From the NCBI GenBank assembly GCA_964650945.1, contig CAZYXU010000104.1:1-12894 (forward strand): a stretch of 12,894 bases of DNA. The letters run 5' to 3'. The notes under the pieces are model-generated. The model did not search any database. It worked only from the letters and a program-made list of their open reading frames with translations, and was not told where the DNA came from. Origin of the DNA: JAXGPF01 sp964650945 (GTDB taxonomy: Bacteria > Verrucomicrobiota > Kiritimatiellia > JAAZAB01). Made by a program: the position numbers and the translations under genes. Position 1 is the stretch's first letter. Every line of letters starts with the position of its first letter. Shown one piece after another: positions 1 through 10,400 of this stretch.

Positions 1-2
1 CG

Positions 3-3000
3 CCAGCGCTGCCGGAGGGTCAGATCGAGCTGGCGGCGGCAATGCAACAAGCCGGGCTGACGCCGGAAAGATGCTATTTGCAAGCCGCATTCATTCATGG
101 CGGTGAGGCTTGCATCTCTCCGTACCCCGCGGACGGATTCGGTTATGATTGGAATTTCACGAATGGCACGCTGTGCGGCATCAGCGAACATTCCAGCGGA
201 CTGGAGGCGTTCACCAACCGGGATGGCGCATTGAGCTTTACGGTGCGCGGCAAGGATTCCTTTTTCGGCTGGGGCGATGTCAGCCTGGGCGAAAAACCGA
301 TCAAGCTGGGCCACGATTCCCTGAACGTCGCCAAACGCGGCCTGCGCCTGTATGGATTCCGGATGCGCATCCGGCAGAGCCTGCCGGAAAGCGTCTGGAG
401 CATCGCTTTGCGGCGCAATCACAGCCTGAACGGGTTTGCCAGCGATGTCGAGTTCCTGAAACCGGTCAGCATCAAGGGGCAGGATTGGCAAACCGTGGTC
501 CTGGAGATTCCGTCCAGCCGGCGGAAAGGATTTCTTTTTTATTCGGGGGTCCGGCTGATTGCGCAAACGCCGGACAATCAAGTGCAAATCGCTTGGATCG
601 AGCCGTGCGTCAACGAGTATCATCCCTTTTTCCGCAAGGATTTTGAACTGAATTCCAGCGTGCGTTGGGCGAAATGCTCCATTCAAGCGGGACTGAATTT
701 TACGGTTTATGTCAACGGCCAAACAGCGGTGGAGTCCAAGGCGCACCACTCGTATATGCAAAAAGGATTATGGAATTATGAGTTGCCGGCGCAACTCTTT
801 AAAAAGGGCCGGAACGCGATTGTAGTGGAAACCACTTCCGGTTCCGCCGGTGGCGGGGTCAATCGGCTGTTGTTTGACGCGGCCTTGCTGTGCGAGGACG
901 GCGACTATATCAGGCTGGATAGCGATGATTCATGGAAGGTTGCCGACCACGTGACGCCCGCGCAATTCCTGCCGGACTCCAATCCGGACGCTTGGGTAAA
1001 AGTTGGCGTAACCAAGCACACGGACGCCGACAACCTGTCACGAATTTACTGGTTTAATCCGTCGTGGAAAGGCCGACTCGCCATTAAACCGGCGGATGGT
1101 CGTGACCAGCCGGTTTACATGTCCAAGGAAGATATTAGTTTACAGATTGCCGTGCCCGTGCGGGCGGGGCCGGCGCCGGTCCTTACTTATACGCTCTATG
1201 ATGAAATGGGCGATAATTACATTGCCGCCGATGCGCTCATCAAAAAAGACACCTTAACGCTGGAAAAGACCGGCGCCGACCATCGCGCGCTGTTCCAATC
1301 CCAAGCCGGTGAGTTGCAGCCCAATAAAGCCTATGCCTTGGAAGTGGAACTCGCCGAAAACGGTACAGCGCTTGAAAAGTATCGTTATGAGTTCGCGATC
1401 TGCGGTCCTGTCACACAGCCGATTGTGCAAAATCCAGGCAACTATACCAATGGCATGGATTTGAAGCTGGTCTGTGAAATTGACGTAGCCGCCGAGCCGG
1501 CGGCGGGCGAATTTATGGCCTGTGTCCCGGATCGGGACAAGGGTAAACATGACGTGAAGGAAGCGCCCAGTTTGGTCATAACGACGCCGCTGGGCAAATT
1601 CCGCCAGCCACCGGCGCCGGGCGGTTATGTGTCATGGAAATTCAGAATCCAGCATCCAACCCGCCCGCATGTGGTCCTGGCGGAATACCCCGACGACACG
1701 ACACGCTGTCAGACCATGTGGATCACGGCGGCGGCAACCGAGAATGGCGACGGGCTTTACAAGGATAATCAGTGCGCCAATGACACGGTGATGCTGGGCG
1801 GCGAAAATCCGCTCACGCAAACCATCAAGCAACATCACGCCATCTTTTTCCCGGCGGGTAAGTTGTACACCGCCTCCTTTGGAACGATCGCCGGGCGTGC
1901 TCCCTGGACGCCCGAAAGATCGGCCCGGGTTGGCAAAATCAAGGTGTACGAAATTATGAATGACGTGCCGATGGTCAAGATCAACGATGCGCCCGGATCG
2001 CGGCGCTGGCTGGGGCAGCGGCTGGAACCGGGACCGCGGGTGGTGATGCAAAGTTGCCTTTCCAGTCCGCTCGCCAGCCGTTTTCGGCGGGCCTTCATTC
2101 TGAGTGAAACGCCCAATTTTTACCGGACCTGGCTGCTTACCTGCCTCAATCTGGTCAAGCGCATGCGATTCGCCGGGGAAAATTGCGTTGGCTATGGCGT
2201 TTACATGTACCAGAGCGTCTTGTATCCCAGCGAAACGTTTCGAGTGTCGGAATTAGGCACCTTTGGCAGCTTTAAAGATTCCATGACGTTGATGGCGAAA
2301 TTGTTCGAAGAAAACGACCTCGGCATATTTGCCGGGACCGAAATCATCGGTTTCGGGCAGCAGATCATCAATAACACGGACGCCGAAGTTGCGCTGGGCG
2401 CCGACTCGGTGGCCCAAATTGATAAATTCGGCCGCCAGCAACTGGCATTGTTTGGAACTTTAAATCCCAACTGGCTGCATCCGGAAACGGAACAGTATTT
2501 GAACACGCTGGTGGATGAACTTATTCAGCTGTACGGTAAACATAAGGCCTTTAAAGGCATCATCATCCATACTGTGCTGGGCAGTGCGTGGGGGATTAAC
2601 TGGGCCGCTGACGAAAAAGAGCCCTACCTGACGGGTTACGGGGATTGGACCATCGGTTTGTTTGAAAAGGAAACCGGCCTTAAAATCCCGGTTGAAAAAG
2701 ACGATCCGCGGCGGTTTACCAGGCGCTATGACTGGCTGATGGCCAATGCCAAACCCCAATGGGTGCAGTGGCGCAAGGATAAAATGACCGGCGTCTACCG
2801 GAAAATCGCCCGGCGGCTCCAGGCGGCGCGCGCGGATTTGAAGGTGGTGGGCCATTTTTTCGAGCGCGATTACGTGCATGGGCCCTACCGGGCGGATTAC
2901 ACGCCGGCGGCGGCCCGGGATGCGTATACCCCCTACGGCATAGACGTCCAGGCGCTGCAGGCGGATACGAACGTCATCTTCATCAAGGACGTTTTCTGCG

Positions 3001-5432
3001 ACGGGCCGGCGGCTTATTACCTGGAAGGCAATGGACACGACCGGCGCGCCCGGGCGCATCATGACAGTTATACCGCCGCGTTTGCCAATGACGGGCGCAG
3101 CGGCGCGGCAATCCGTTACAGTTGGTACGAGTACCAGTTGTATTCCCCCAAAGACTGGCCGATGGTCTATTCCGGCCTCGAAAGCTGGCCGACGCCGGGC
3201 AGCGATTTCTTCGCGGATTATTATGCCAACGTCTTTATCCGGATGAATCCCGCACTGATGTTTTTTTCGATTGTGGACTGCGCCATGTGGAACGGCCGGG
3301 AGCCGCAACAAGCCCGCTTTGCCCAGGCTTTTCGTTCCCTGCCGAACGGCATTTACGATCCCATGCATGGCAACGGGCTGGACCGGAACATCCGGGTGGC
3401 GCTTTGCCGGTATGGAGAAGATATTTACGGGTATGTGGCCAATCCGCACTATTGGGAGCTGGCGGTCAAGCTGGAGTTCGCCCCCGGCGCGCTGGTCACC
3501 GACCTGATTGCCGCCGCCGGCGTGGCCGGTCCAAAGTGGGACATGACGCTGGCGCCATACCAGATCAAAACCTTCAAAATCGCCGCCAGCCGCGATTTGG
3601 GCGCGCTCAAAGGCGCGCAAACCGCGGTATCGCCGGCCGGCCAAAAATATTTCGCCGCGCAATTCGCCGCTTTCACCAACCGGGTGGCCCGGGGCCGGGA
3701 GGGCTTGCAGCGGCGCGGCAAATTGCAGGAAGCAGAGGATTTGATCAAGGGCTGCGCCGCCAAAATCGCGGCCGGTGAATGGGGCGCCGCGGCCGAAGCT
3801 CTGGGCACAACGCTCCTCTGGAACGATTTGCTGGAAACGGCGTGGGCACCCGAACATGCGGTTAAAAACGCGGTGATCCCGGAAGCATCCGCGCCGGTTA
3901 ATCTGGCGCAAGATCCTTTGCAATGGGGGCGTCCGCCTATCTTCGAATTGCGCGGGGAAGGCGATATCCGGTTTGCCAAGCAACCTTGGCAATTGGCCGG
4001 CGCCCAGGACCTGGCTCTGGGCGCCTGCATGCGCTGGGATACGAACGCGCTTTACCTCGGCTTCCGGGTGCGGGATGACGTGCTGTTGCCGCGCGCCAAT
4101 GCCGGCGACAGCATTGAAGTTTACCTCGACGCCGATTTGGCCGGCGATTATGGGCGCAACGTTTACGATGCCGACGACTTTAACATCAAGCTGGTGCCGC
4201 CGGCGGAAGCCACCGGCCAGGCCGAAGTCCTGCTCCACCAGGGCACGGAAACCGGGGTGAAAAGCCCCGCCGACCCCGCCGGCATCCAGGTTGACGGCCG
4301 GCGGCTGGATGATGGGTATTTTGTCGCGGCAGCCATCCCCTGGAACAAGCTCAATCTGCAGCCGCGGGCCGGCCTGGAAATCGGGCTGGATGTCATGGTG
4401 ATTGACATGGATGGCCAAGCGGGCTTCAAGACCATGGTCTGGTCGGCGCCCGGCGCCGCTATTTTTTCCAATCCCCGCGTGATGGGCAAAGCGGTCTTGG
4501 GTGCAAAAAACGCCAACGCCGGCGATTCGACCGGCGCGGAACTGCAAGTCAAGGAACTGTATGCGGCGGGACAATTCGCCGCGGCGTACGCGCTGGCGTT
4601 GACCAACAAGCTGTCCGGCACGCTGGTTTTCCTGTATGGCGCGGACCAGAAATCCAACCCGGAACGATTTTTGGAGCTGACTGGCCAGACCGGCTGGGAG
4701 GGGGTGCTGCTGTACCGGAATCTCATCTATGCGGAAATGAATCCCATCCCGCCGCGCGGGATTGAGGGTGCGCGTAAACTTGCCGCCATGCCGGATTTGC
4801 GGGATACCGGCCAGCCCGGGCCGGCTTCTTACGGATATCTGACGCTGATCCGGGACGCCAAAAACAAGGGGGCGCTGGAGCAATTGCCGGACCTTTTAAT
4901 CCAGGCGCTCCTCGCCGGCCAGTTAAGCTCGACCATGACGCCCCAAGCCTGCGAGCTGGCGCAATTTTACCAGGGGCAGGGCGACGGACAAAGCGCCCTC
5001 GCGTTCTGGGCGCTGGCCTGGTGCATGGAGCGGGATCGCCAGCCGGCCCGGGCGCTGTCCGGCGAGATTACCGCAAACATCGCCAAAATCCTGGACCAGA
5101 TGGGGCTGGATCAAAAAGCGCGCGCATGGGAAAAATGGGCGGCGCAGCCCTTGGCCGGCGGCGCCTTCCCGTTGTATGGAACTTACCGCTTCCCCCCGGA
5201 ATGGACCAGGGCCGCGACCGCAAAATTCACCGACTTTGATCGGAGCGCTCCGCTGAAAAATTTTATGTATGCGCAAATGCTGTTCCGGGTTGGCCGGGTG
5301 CCGGAAGCGCTCAGCATCCGGGACCAGGCGTTAAACCTGTTGCCGGCGGAATCCATGCGCGCCTGGGTGGAACGCGACACGCGGCACTATGAAAGCTGGT
5401 TACAGGCTTTTCCGCGGGGAATCATCGAATAG
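3..5432 (+). CDS. Giant multidomain glycoside-hydrolase-like protein with CBM9-like domain (5' end missing)
   Basis: The frame is open to the left edge (13 codons precede the first ATG at 42), so the start lies outside; 1809 residues are visible, ending in TAG. Counting from base 3, residues about 30-200 form a beta-sandwich. Residues 200-315 look like a galactose-binding jelly roll (FFRKDF, VYVNGQTAV, KKGRNAIVVE, DSWK), followed by an Ig-like stretch to about 470. Residues about 700-1100 look like a TIM barrel (HPET near 826, KGIIIHT near 853), similar in style to GH42/GHL10-type enzymes, but I cannot name a family or catalytic pair. A small beta domain and a helical linker follow. Residues 1308-1500 resemble CBM9 (LYLGFRVRDD, DSIEVYLDAD, YFVAAAIPWNKL). 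The rest is helical and TPR-like. Inferred role: attack on or binding of a complex glycan. Any signal peptide would be outside the window. It is the first visible member of a three-gene run. Confidence 0.85.
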   Translation, partial: PALPEGQIELAAAMQQAGLTPERCYLQAAFIHGGEACISPYPADGFGYDWNFTNGTLCGISEHSSGLEAFTNRDGALSFTVRGKDSFFGWGDVSLGEKPIKLGHDSLNVAKRGLRLYGFRMRIRQSLPESVWSIALRRNHSLNGFASDVEFLKPVSIKGQDWQTVVLEIPSSRRKGFLFYSGVRLIAQTPDNQVQIAWIEPCVNEYHPFFRKDFELNSSVRWAKCSIQAGLNFTVYVNGQTAVESKAHHSYMQKGLWNYELPAQLFKKGRNAIVVETTSGSAGGGVNRLLFDAALLCEDGDYIRLDSDDSWKVADHVTPAQFLPDSNPDAWVKVGVTKHTDADNLSRIYWFNPSWKGRLAIKPADGRDQPVYMSKEDISLQIAVPVRAGPAPVLTYTLYDEMGDNYIAADALIKKDTLTLEKTGADHRALFQSQAGELQPNKAYALEVELAENGTALEKYRYEFAICGPVTQPIVQNPGNYTNGMDLKLVCEIDVAAEPAAGEFMACVPDRDKGKHDVKEAPSLVITTPLGKFRQPPAPGGYVSWKFRIQHPTRPHVVLAEYPDDTTRCQTMWITAAATENGDGLYKDNQCANDTVMLGGENPLTQTIKQHHAIFFPAGKLYTASFGTIAGRAPWTPERSARVGKIKVYEIMNDVPMVKINDAPGSRRWLGQRLEPGPRVVMQSCLSSPLASRFRRAFILSETPNFYRTWLLTCLNLVKRMRFAGENCVGYGVYMYQSVLYPSETFRVSELGTFGSFKDSMTLMAKLFEENDLGIFAGTEIIGFGQQIINNTDAEVALGADSVAQIDKFGRQQLALFGTLNPNWLHPETEQYLNTLVDELIQLYGKHKAFKGIIIHTVLGSAWGINWAADEKEPYLTGYGDWTIGLFEKETGLKIPVEKDDPRRFTRRYDWLMANAKPQWVQWRKDKMTGVYRKIARRLQAARADLKVVGHFFERDYVHGPYRADYTPAAARDAYTPYGIDVQALQADTNVIFIKDVFCDGPAAYYLEGNGHDRRARAHHDSYTAAFANDGRSGAAIRYSWYEYQLYSPKDWPMVYSGLESWPTPGSDFFADYYANVFIRMNPALMFFSIVDCAMWNGREPQQARFAQAFRSLPNGIYDPMHGNGLDRNIRVALCRYGEDIYGYVANPHYWELAVKLEFAPGALVTDLIAAAGVAGPKWDMTLAPYQIKTFKIAASRDLGALKGAQTAVSPAGQKYFAAQFAAFTNRVARGREGLQRRGKLQEAEDLIKGCAAKIAAGEWGAAAEALGTTLLWNDLLETAWAPEHAVKNAVIPEASAPVNLAQDPLQWGRPPIFELRGEGDIRFAKQPWQLAGAQDLALGACMRWDTNALYLGFRVRDDVLLPRANAGDSIEVYLDADLAGDYGRNVYDADDFNIKLVPPAEATGQAEVLLHQGTETGVKSPADPAGIQVDGRRLDDGYFVAAAIPWNKLNLQPRAGLEIGLDVMVIDMDGQAGFKTMVWSAPGAAIFSNPRVMGKAVLGAKNANAGDSTGAELQVKELYAAGQFAAAYALALTNKLSGTLVFLYGADQKSNPERFLELTGQTGWEGVLLYRNLIYAEMNPIPPRGIEGARKLAAMPDLRDTGQPGPASYGYLTLIRDAKNKGALEQLPDLLIQALLAGQLSSTMTPQACELAQFYQGQGDGQSALAFWALAWCMERDRQPARALSGEITANIAKILDQMGLDQKARAWEKWAAQPLAGGAFPLYGTYRFPPEWTRAATAKFTDFDRSAPLKNFMYAQMLFRVGRVPEALSIRDQALNLLPAESMRAWVERDTRHYESWLQAFPRGIIE

Positions 5433-5467
5433 CCGGCGACGCGCAGCGTCCCCGCGGCGCCAGCCGG
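5433..5467 (+). other. Possible stem-loop in the gap between genes 1 and 2
   Basis: GACGC (5438-5442) can pair with GCGTC (5446-5450) across a 3-base loop. CCGGC (5433-5437) can pair with GCCGG (5463-5467) as an outer stem. No T-run follows, so it does not look like an intrinsic terminator; it could affect processing or translation between the two genes. In GC-rich DNA such short stems also arise by chance. Confidence 0.25.
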
Positions 5468-5495
5468 GAATAAAAGAGCAGCGCGAAGTTGAAAA

Positions 5496-7433
5496 ATGAA
5501 AATTAAAGCCGATGACTTCCCTCAAATCGTTCTGGAGTCCCCCGCGCACGAAACCATGCGCTTCGCCCGGGACGAGCTGCTGAAGTACGCCCGGGCCATG
5601 CTGGGGGAAACCCTGACATTCAGCGCGAAAACGACCTTGCGGCTGGGGGTGGATGCCGGCGATGCGGCGCTGGGCGAGGAAGGCTATCGCATCGTCATCG
5701 GGGCCGATGCCGTGCGCGTCAGCGGCGGTTCCCCTTTGGGAACGCTCTACGGCGTTTACGGCTTCCTTAAGGATTTTTGCGGCTGCCGCTTCGCGGCGCC
5801 CGGGCCCAACGGCGAATATGTTCCGCGATGGGATGCCCTTAATCTGCCGGATGCCAATGTCGTGAAGCAACCGCGGTTATGGTATCGCGGCATGCAGTTT
5901 ACCGAGCGTTATCCCTGGGAATCCATGCTGGCCGCTTTCGACTGGATGGCCAAAAACGGTTTTAATTACATCATGTACCTGCCGCTGGCGTCGGATATGG
6001 TTGCAAGCTTGAGAACTACCGATCCGAACACCGGTGAAGTCCGCGATTATGGCGATACCGTCTATACCGATGAGCAGTTCCGCGAAAATTTGCTGCCGGC
6101 CATCCGCCGCCGCGGCCTCAAGCTGGACATGAATCATCACAACCTCCTGGGGGTCTGGCTGCCGCCGTGCAAATATTTCAAGGACCACCCGGATTGGTAT
6201 CCCCTGATTGACGGCCGGCGGCGCGCCAATGCGCCGCAATTGGCCGTCTGCTCGAGCAACCCGGAGGCGGTGGGCGAAATCGTCAAAAACGTCAAAGCCT
6301 TCCTGCGCTGCAATCCGGATGTCAAAATCGTCGGCGTCATTCCCCAGGACGGTTGGGGTCCGGGGTGCCAATGCGCGGAATGCGCCAAGCTGGACCAGCC
6401 CGGCGATGCGCCGCCGTCCCGGAAAACGCATCGGTCCCCGGAGGGCGAGAATCGCCTGCTGTCCAACCGTTATGCACTGCTGCTGAATGCGATTGCCGCG
6501 GCGCTGGCCGGCGAATTTCCCGAGGTCAAGGTCGGCGGGGCATATTACGTTGATCTGCAATGGCCGCCGCGCCGGGTCAGGTTGCATGCCGGGATTTTGC
6601 CGATGGTCGCCCTTTACTGGCGCTGCGGTGCGCATTCCCTGGTGCGCGGCACGCCTTGCCGGATCAACGGATTTTTCCGCGACCTGATCGAACAATGGGC
6701 CGCGGCCAAACCGCGGAGCTTCATCCTATATGAGTATTATATGGGCATGAATTCCCAATCCGCCTTGCCATACCCCATGGCGCGGGTGATCATCGAGGAA
6801 TGGCCGGAATTGATCGAACTCGGCGTGCAGGGCGCCACGCTGCAGACCAATCCGCTGAATTACCGGGTTTACGGGCTGAACTACCTGGCTTTCGCCGCCG
6901 CCGCGTGGGATGCGCCCGCCGGCTACGCAGCGGTGCTGGATTACTGGCTGCAAGGCATGTTCGGAACCGCCGCCCCCGCGCTCCGCCCGGTTTTCGAGGG
7001 ACTGGACCGGGCTGCGCGCAAAATCGCCGCGGGCGCGGCGCACCCCAGTCTCCAATATGTGCCACCGGCGGAGGGGCATCTCCTGCCGAACGCCAGCAAT
7101 ATCGCATATTTTCTGGACAAGTTGACGCCGGCATTGCTCGACCAGTGTGTGGCGGATGCCGGCCGCCTGTGCGTCAATGACCGTGAAAAAGCGCAAGTCG
7201 CGGAATTTGCCGCGGCCGTGCAATACTGGAAAATGGCGGCGGATTATTTCCGCATGCGCCAGCGCGTCCTGGCGCCGGATTTTCCGGGGTTGACCGACGC
7301 GGAAATGCAGGAATTCCGGGAGAAATACCAGCGGGTGGAAGATCAGCGCCGGGCCATTGCCGCGACCGGCTGGTCGCGCCGGGCGGCGATCGTCAAGCCG
7401 CCGGAAAATATCAAGCGGCGCCGGGAAGGTTGA
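5496..7433 (+). CDS. DUF4838 domain-containing protein (putative carbohydrate-active)
   Basis: 645 residues. An in-frame TGA at 5490-5492 precedes the ATG, so 5496 is the earliest possible start. No strong Shine-Dalgarno is visible (GAAG at 5485 and an A-rich leader). Residues about 8-125 resemble the accessory domain found before alpha-glucuronidase and GH20 barrels (ARDELLKYARAMLG; GTLYGVYGFLKDFCGCRF). The DUF4838 core follows: LWYRGMQF near 129, then QDGWGPGCQCAECAKL with Cys291, Cys293 and Cys296 in the family's CxCxxC arrangement, GGAYYVDLQWPP, and YEYYMGMNS near 412-420. The C-terminus is helical. DUF4838 has no firmly established activity that I know of; its fold and company suggest glycoside hydrolysis. 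The N-terminus MKIKADDFPQ is not a signal peptide, so a cytoplasmic location is inferred, unlike the gene 3 product. The gene lies 63 bases after gene 1 and 40 before gene 3, so co-transcription is likely. Confidence 0.88.
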   Translation: MKIKADDFPQIVLESPAHETMRFARDELLKYARAMLGETLTFSAKTTLRLGVDAGDAALGEEGYRIVIGADAVRVSGGSPLGTLYGVYGFLKDFCGCRFAAPGPNGEYVPRWDALNLPDANVVKQPRLWYRGMQFTERYPWESMLAAFDWMAKNGFNYIMYLPLASDMVASLRTTDPNTGEVRDYGDTVYTDEQFRENLLPAIRRRGLKLDMNHHNLLGVWLPPCKYFKDHPDWYPLIDGRRRANAPQLAVCSSNPEAVGEIVKNVKAFLRCNPDVKIVGVIPQDGWGPGCQCAECAKLDQPGDAPPSRKTHRSPEGENRLLSNRYALLLNAIAAALAGEFPEVKVGGAYYVDLQWPPRRVRLHAGILPMVALYWRCGAHSLVRGTPCRINGFFRDLIEQWAAAKPRSFILYEYYMGMNSQSALPYPMARVIIEEWPELIELGVQGATLQTNPLNYRVYGLNYLAFAAAAWDAPAGYAAVLDYWLQGMFGTAAPALRPVFEGLDRAARKIAAGAAHPSLQYVPPAEGHLLPNASNIAYFLDKLTPALLDQCVADAGRLCVNDREKAQVAEFAAAVQYWKMAADYFRMRQRVLAPDFPGLTDAEMQEFREKYQRVEDQRRAIAATGWSRRAAIVKPPENIKRRREG

Positions 7434-7462
7434 TGATGGAGTTGTTTTCAGTCTAATAATGA

Positions 7463-7469
7463 AAGGTGG
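7463..7469 (+). promoter_or_regulatory. Ribosome binding site of gene 3 (decides start 7474)
   Basis: AAGGTGG lies four bases before the ATG at 7474. An in-frame ATG at 7459 and an open frame back to 7357 exist. Only 7474 has this site directly upstream and gives a clean signal peptide, so it is preferred. Confidence 0.65.
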
Positions 7470-7473
7470 CAAC

Positions 7474-10400
7474 ATGCGGAAAATGATCATGGGCTTAAGT
7501 TTGTGCGCGATCGGGTTGCTGGCTGCCGCGGACGTGCAGACGCAACCGGAAATAATCGCCGTGCCGGCGGAGCGACCGCCGGAGATTGACGGGCGCCTGG
7601 ATGACCCCTGCTGGAGCAATGTCGCGGCGGATAACATCAACCGCCTGGTAGGGACGGGCGGCCTGGCGGGCGTCGCCACCCTGCTGAAGTTGACGCATGA
7701 CGCGGATTGGCTCTATCTCGGCTTAAGCTGTGCGGAAGAAAAAGGCAAACCCATCGCCGCCGAACGCCGCGGGCGCAATAACAATGGAACCACCCAGGAT
7801 GACAGCGTGGAGATTTTCATTGACCAGGCGCCCGGGCGCGACAAGCACGATTACTTCCATTTCATGCTGGGCGCCGGCGGCGCGAAACGCGAGCAGCGGG
7901 TTGTCGGGACAACCCAGTTCCCGTCATGGTCGGTGAGCTGGCCGTCCGCGGTGAGCGTGGCGGACGGCGGCTGGCAGGTGGAAATCGCCATTCCCTTGCA
8001 TATTTTCAGCGGCGATAAAATCGGGGACCTGGGGTTCAATGTTACCCGCAACCGCAGGCTGGATCCGCAATCTTATGCGATGCAGGCGATCTCCTGGGCG
8101 CCGCTGTCCGGGACCGGCCGGGGCGCCTATTACAGTCCCGGGTCGTTTGGCGTTTTGAAGGGATTAACCGGATTGCCGGTTAAGCGCCAGTGCGCGCCGT
8201 TGATCGAGCGCGCTTATGACACCACCTTGTTCAAGGAAGAGCAGGGCGCATATTCCTATTCTTTCCGCGTGGATTTGTCGAATCCCGGCGGACGCGCCGG
8301 GGAGTCCGCCGTGGTCGTCGAGGATCGGGAGCTGCTGAGCGGCGTGGCAGTCCGGCATGTCTTCCCGGTAGCCGTGCCGGCGGAAGGACCGACCAACTAC
8401 ACCTTTACCGTGCCGGCGCGAAATCCCGTGGAACGCATGGTCATGGCGGCGATTGCGGATGAGCAGGCGCGTGACGAAGCCTGGATCGAGGTGGCCGGCG
8501 TTGCTGCGCTGCAGAGCCTGACCGTGTATGCCGACCTAAATTATTATTCCGGCGAAAAGCGGGGCCGGCTGACGGTCGGAACGGTTTTTTCCGATGCCGG
8601 TTTCCAGGCCCGGGATTTACGCCTGGACCTCCGGATCACCCGCGCGGATGGAAGCTTGTTCCAGAGCGAAACATTTTCAAAAACACACGGCCAGGGCGTG
8701 GTGTATGAATACGATCCCAGCACTTGGGCGCCGGGAACATATAACGTTACCGTGTCGTTACAGGACAAAACCGGAAAGATTTGGGCGGCGCGGGAAACTT
8801 CGATCCGCGTGGAGCCGCCGCCGCCGGCCGGCATCACAGTCACCAAGGTTGACCAGCAGCGCATGTGCATGCTGTTGAACGGCCAGCCGTTCTTCCCGAT
8901 CGGGTTCTGCAATAATGCCGGGTTCGGTATGATCAATGTGTTGGACGAAACGACCTGGCAACGCGCCCCGGAAGATTTTTCGAAGCGGTGCGTGGATGCC
9001 GGTTTTAACCTGCTGATCCATTGGAGCGGCGCGCGCCTGGGCAAACGCCGGTCGCGCGCCGGGGATCCCTGGACCACGGAGATGGCCAAGCAGTTGGAGG
9101 CGGATATTGACACAAATATCAAGGAATACGCCAACGCGCAAAAGGCGGGTCTTTTCATCATGCCCCAGGTGCTGGGGCATGTAAGCATCCCCCACAACAA
9201 TCCCGCAATCATCCGCCGGGATTACGATCTGGTTATGGCGCAAATGCCCGGAATCATTGAAAGATACCGCAAGGTGCCTAACCTGGCGGCCATTCAGGGG
9301 CGGGATGAGGTCAGCCCGGAAGTGCTATACGAGGCCATTGCGCATGCGGCGATCATGCGTAAGATTGATCCGTATCATGTGATTTTCGCCACCTGCCGCG
9401 GCATCCTTCCCGAGAATTACGATGCCTATGACATTTTCGGGGTGCATGCGTATTGGGGGCCGGACACGAATCCCAACCGGCTGGCCTCCTGGATTCTGGG
9501 CGGCTATCAGAATGCCAAGTCCCGGCGCCGCCCGATTTTCGCCACGCCGCAGGGGCAGCGCCTGGAATACCGGCGTGAATTGTCGCCGGCCGAGCGGCGT
9601 TGCGGCATCTATGCGCCGCTTATTCAAGGCGCCAAGGGGGTGTTTTTCTTCGCGATTTCCGATTATGATACCTACCATCCGGTTACCTGGCGGGTGCTGT
9701 CATATACGGCGCGCGAAATCGGCCGGCTGGCGCCCATGTTGCTCGAAAATCCGCCGCCGCAAAACGTGACCTTCGCCCTGGCGGCGGACGGCGCCCCGCC
9801 CGCCCTGCCGCCATTGCCGCGGCCACGCTCCCTCTTCGATCCGTCGTCCGGCTCGCGGGCCGGCGCCCGGGGGCCCGGCGCGGAAAACATGCCGGTGGTG
9901 CAGGCGTTGATTCATGAACTGCCCGGCGTGGGGCAGGGCGAGTTGATCCTGGTTGCCAACACCGGGCCGGCGCCGCTGAAAATGCAATACGCCTTGTCGT
10001 CGCTGGGTAATGGCAGCCGGGTGGCGGGTTTCTTTACCAAGCGCGAGTATCCCGTCGCCGGCGGGTGTTTTACAGATGTTCTGGAACCATTCGGCGTGCG
10101 GGTTTACCGGACGGACGGCGGCGCGCGCGCCAGAGGCGCGCCGGTGGCGCTGGGGATGCAGGCGGTTGCCGGCCGTCTCAAACCGGCGGCAGACCGGCAA
10201 TATTACACGCCCACCGACCGCACGGTGCAAATGGGCGGCTATGAGCAAAAAGAGGATGAATTCATCTGGAGCGCGGTGGAGGACAAGGAACAGATTTTAC
10301 TCAATGCTGGAACCCCGCGGAAAAATTATCTGGAGAATTCCAGTTTTGAGGAATACACGTTAGCCGGGTTGCCCGACAACTGGATTCACAGCTACAGCAT

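Noticed and set aside
42..44. ATG at 42 as the true start of gene 1
   Set aside because: The frame stays open to the window edge with no ribosome binding site near 42 and no signal peptide after it, so the start is probably outside.
2460..4883. 807-codon open frame on the minus strand
   Set aside because: It lies wholly opposite gene 1, whose plus-strand protein shows clear domain patterns. The antisense translation has no recognisable domain and is rich in Arg, Gly, Pro and Ala, as expected from the shadow frame of a GC-rich gene.
7357..7473. Longer start for gene 3 (ATG at 7357 or 7459)
   Set aside because: Starting at 7357 would overlap gene 2 by 77 bases and put an Arg/Ser-rich tail ahead of the signal peptide. 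The site AAGGTGG and the clean leader favour 7474.
10117..10143. Alternating GC run and GGCGCGCC palindrome as a regulatory site or Z-DNA
   Set aside because: It lies inside the coding frame of gene 3, and short GC palindromes are expected at this base composition.
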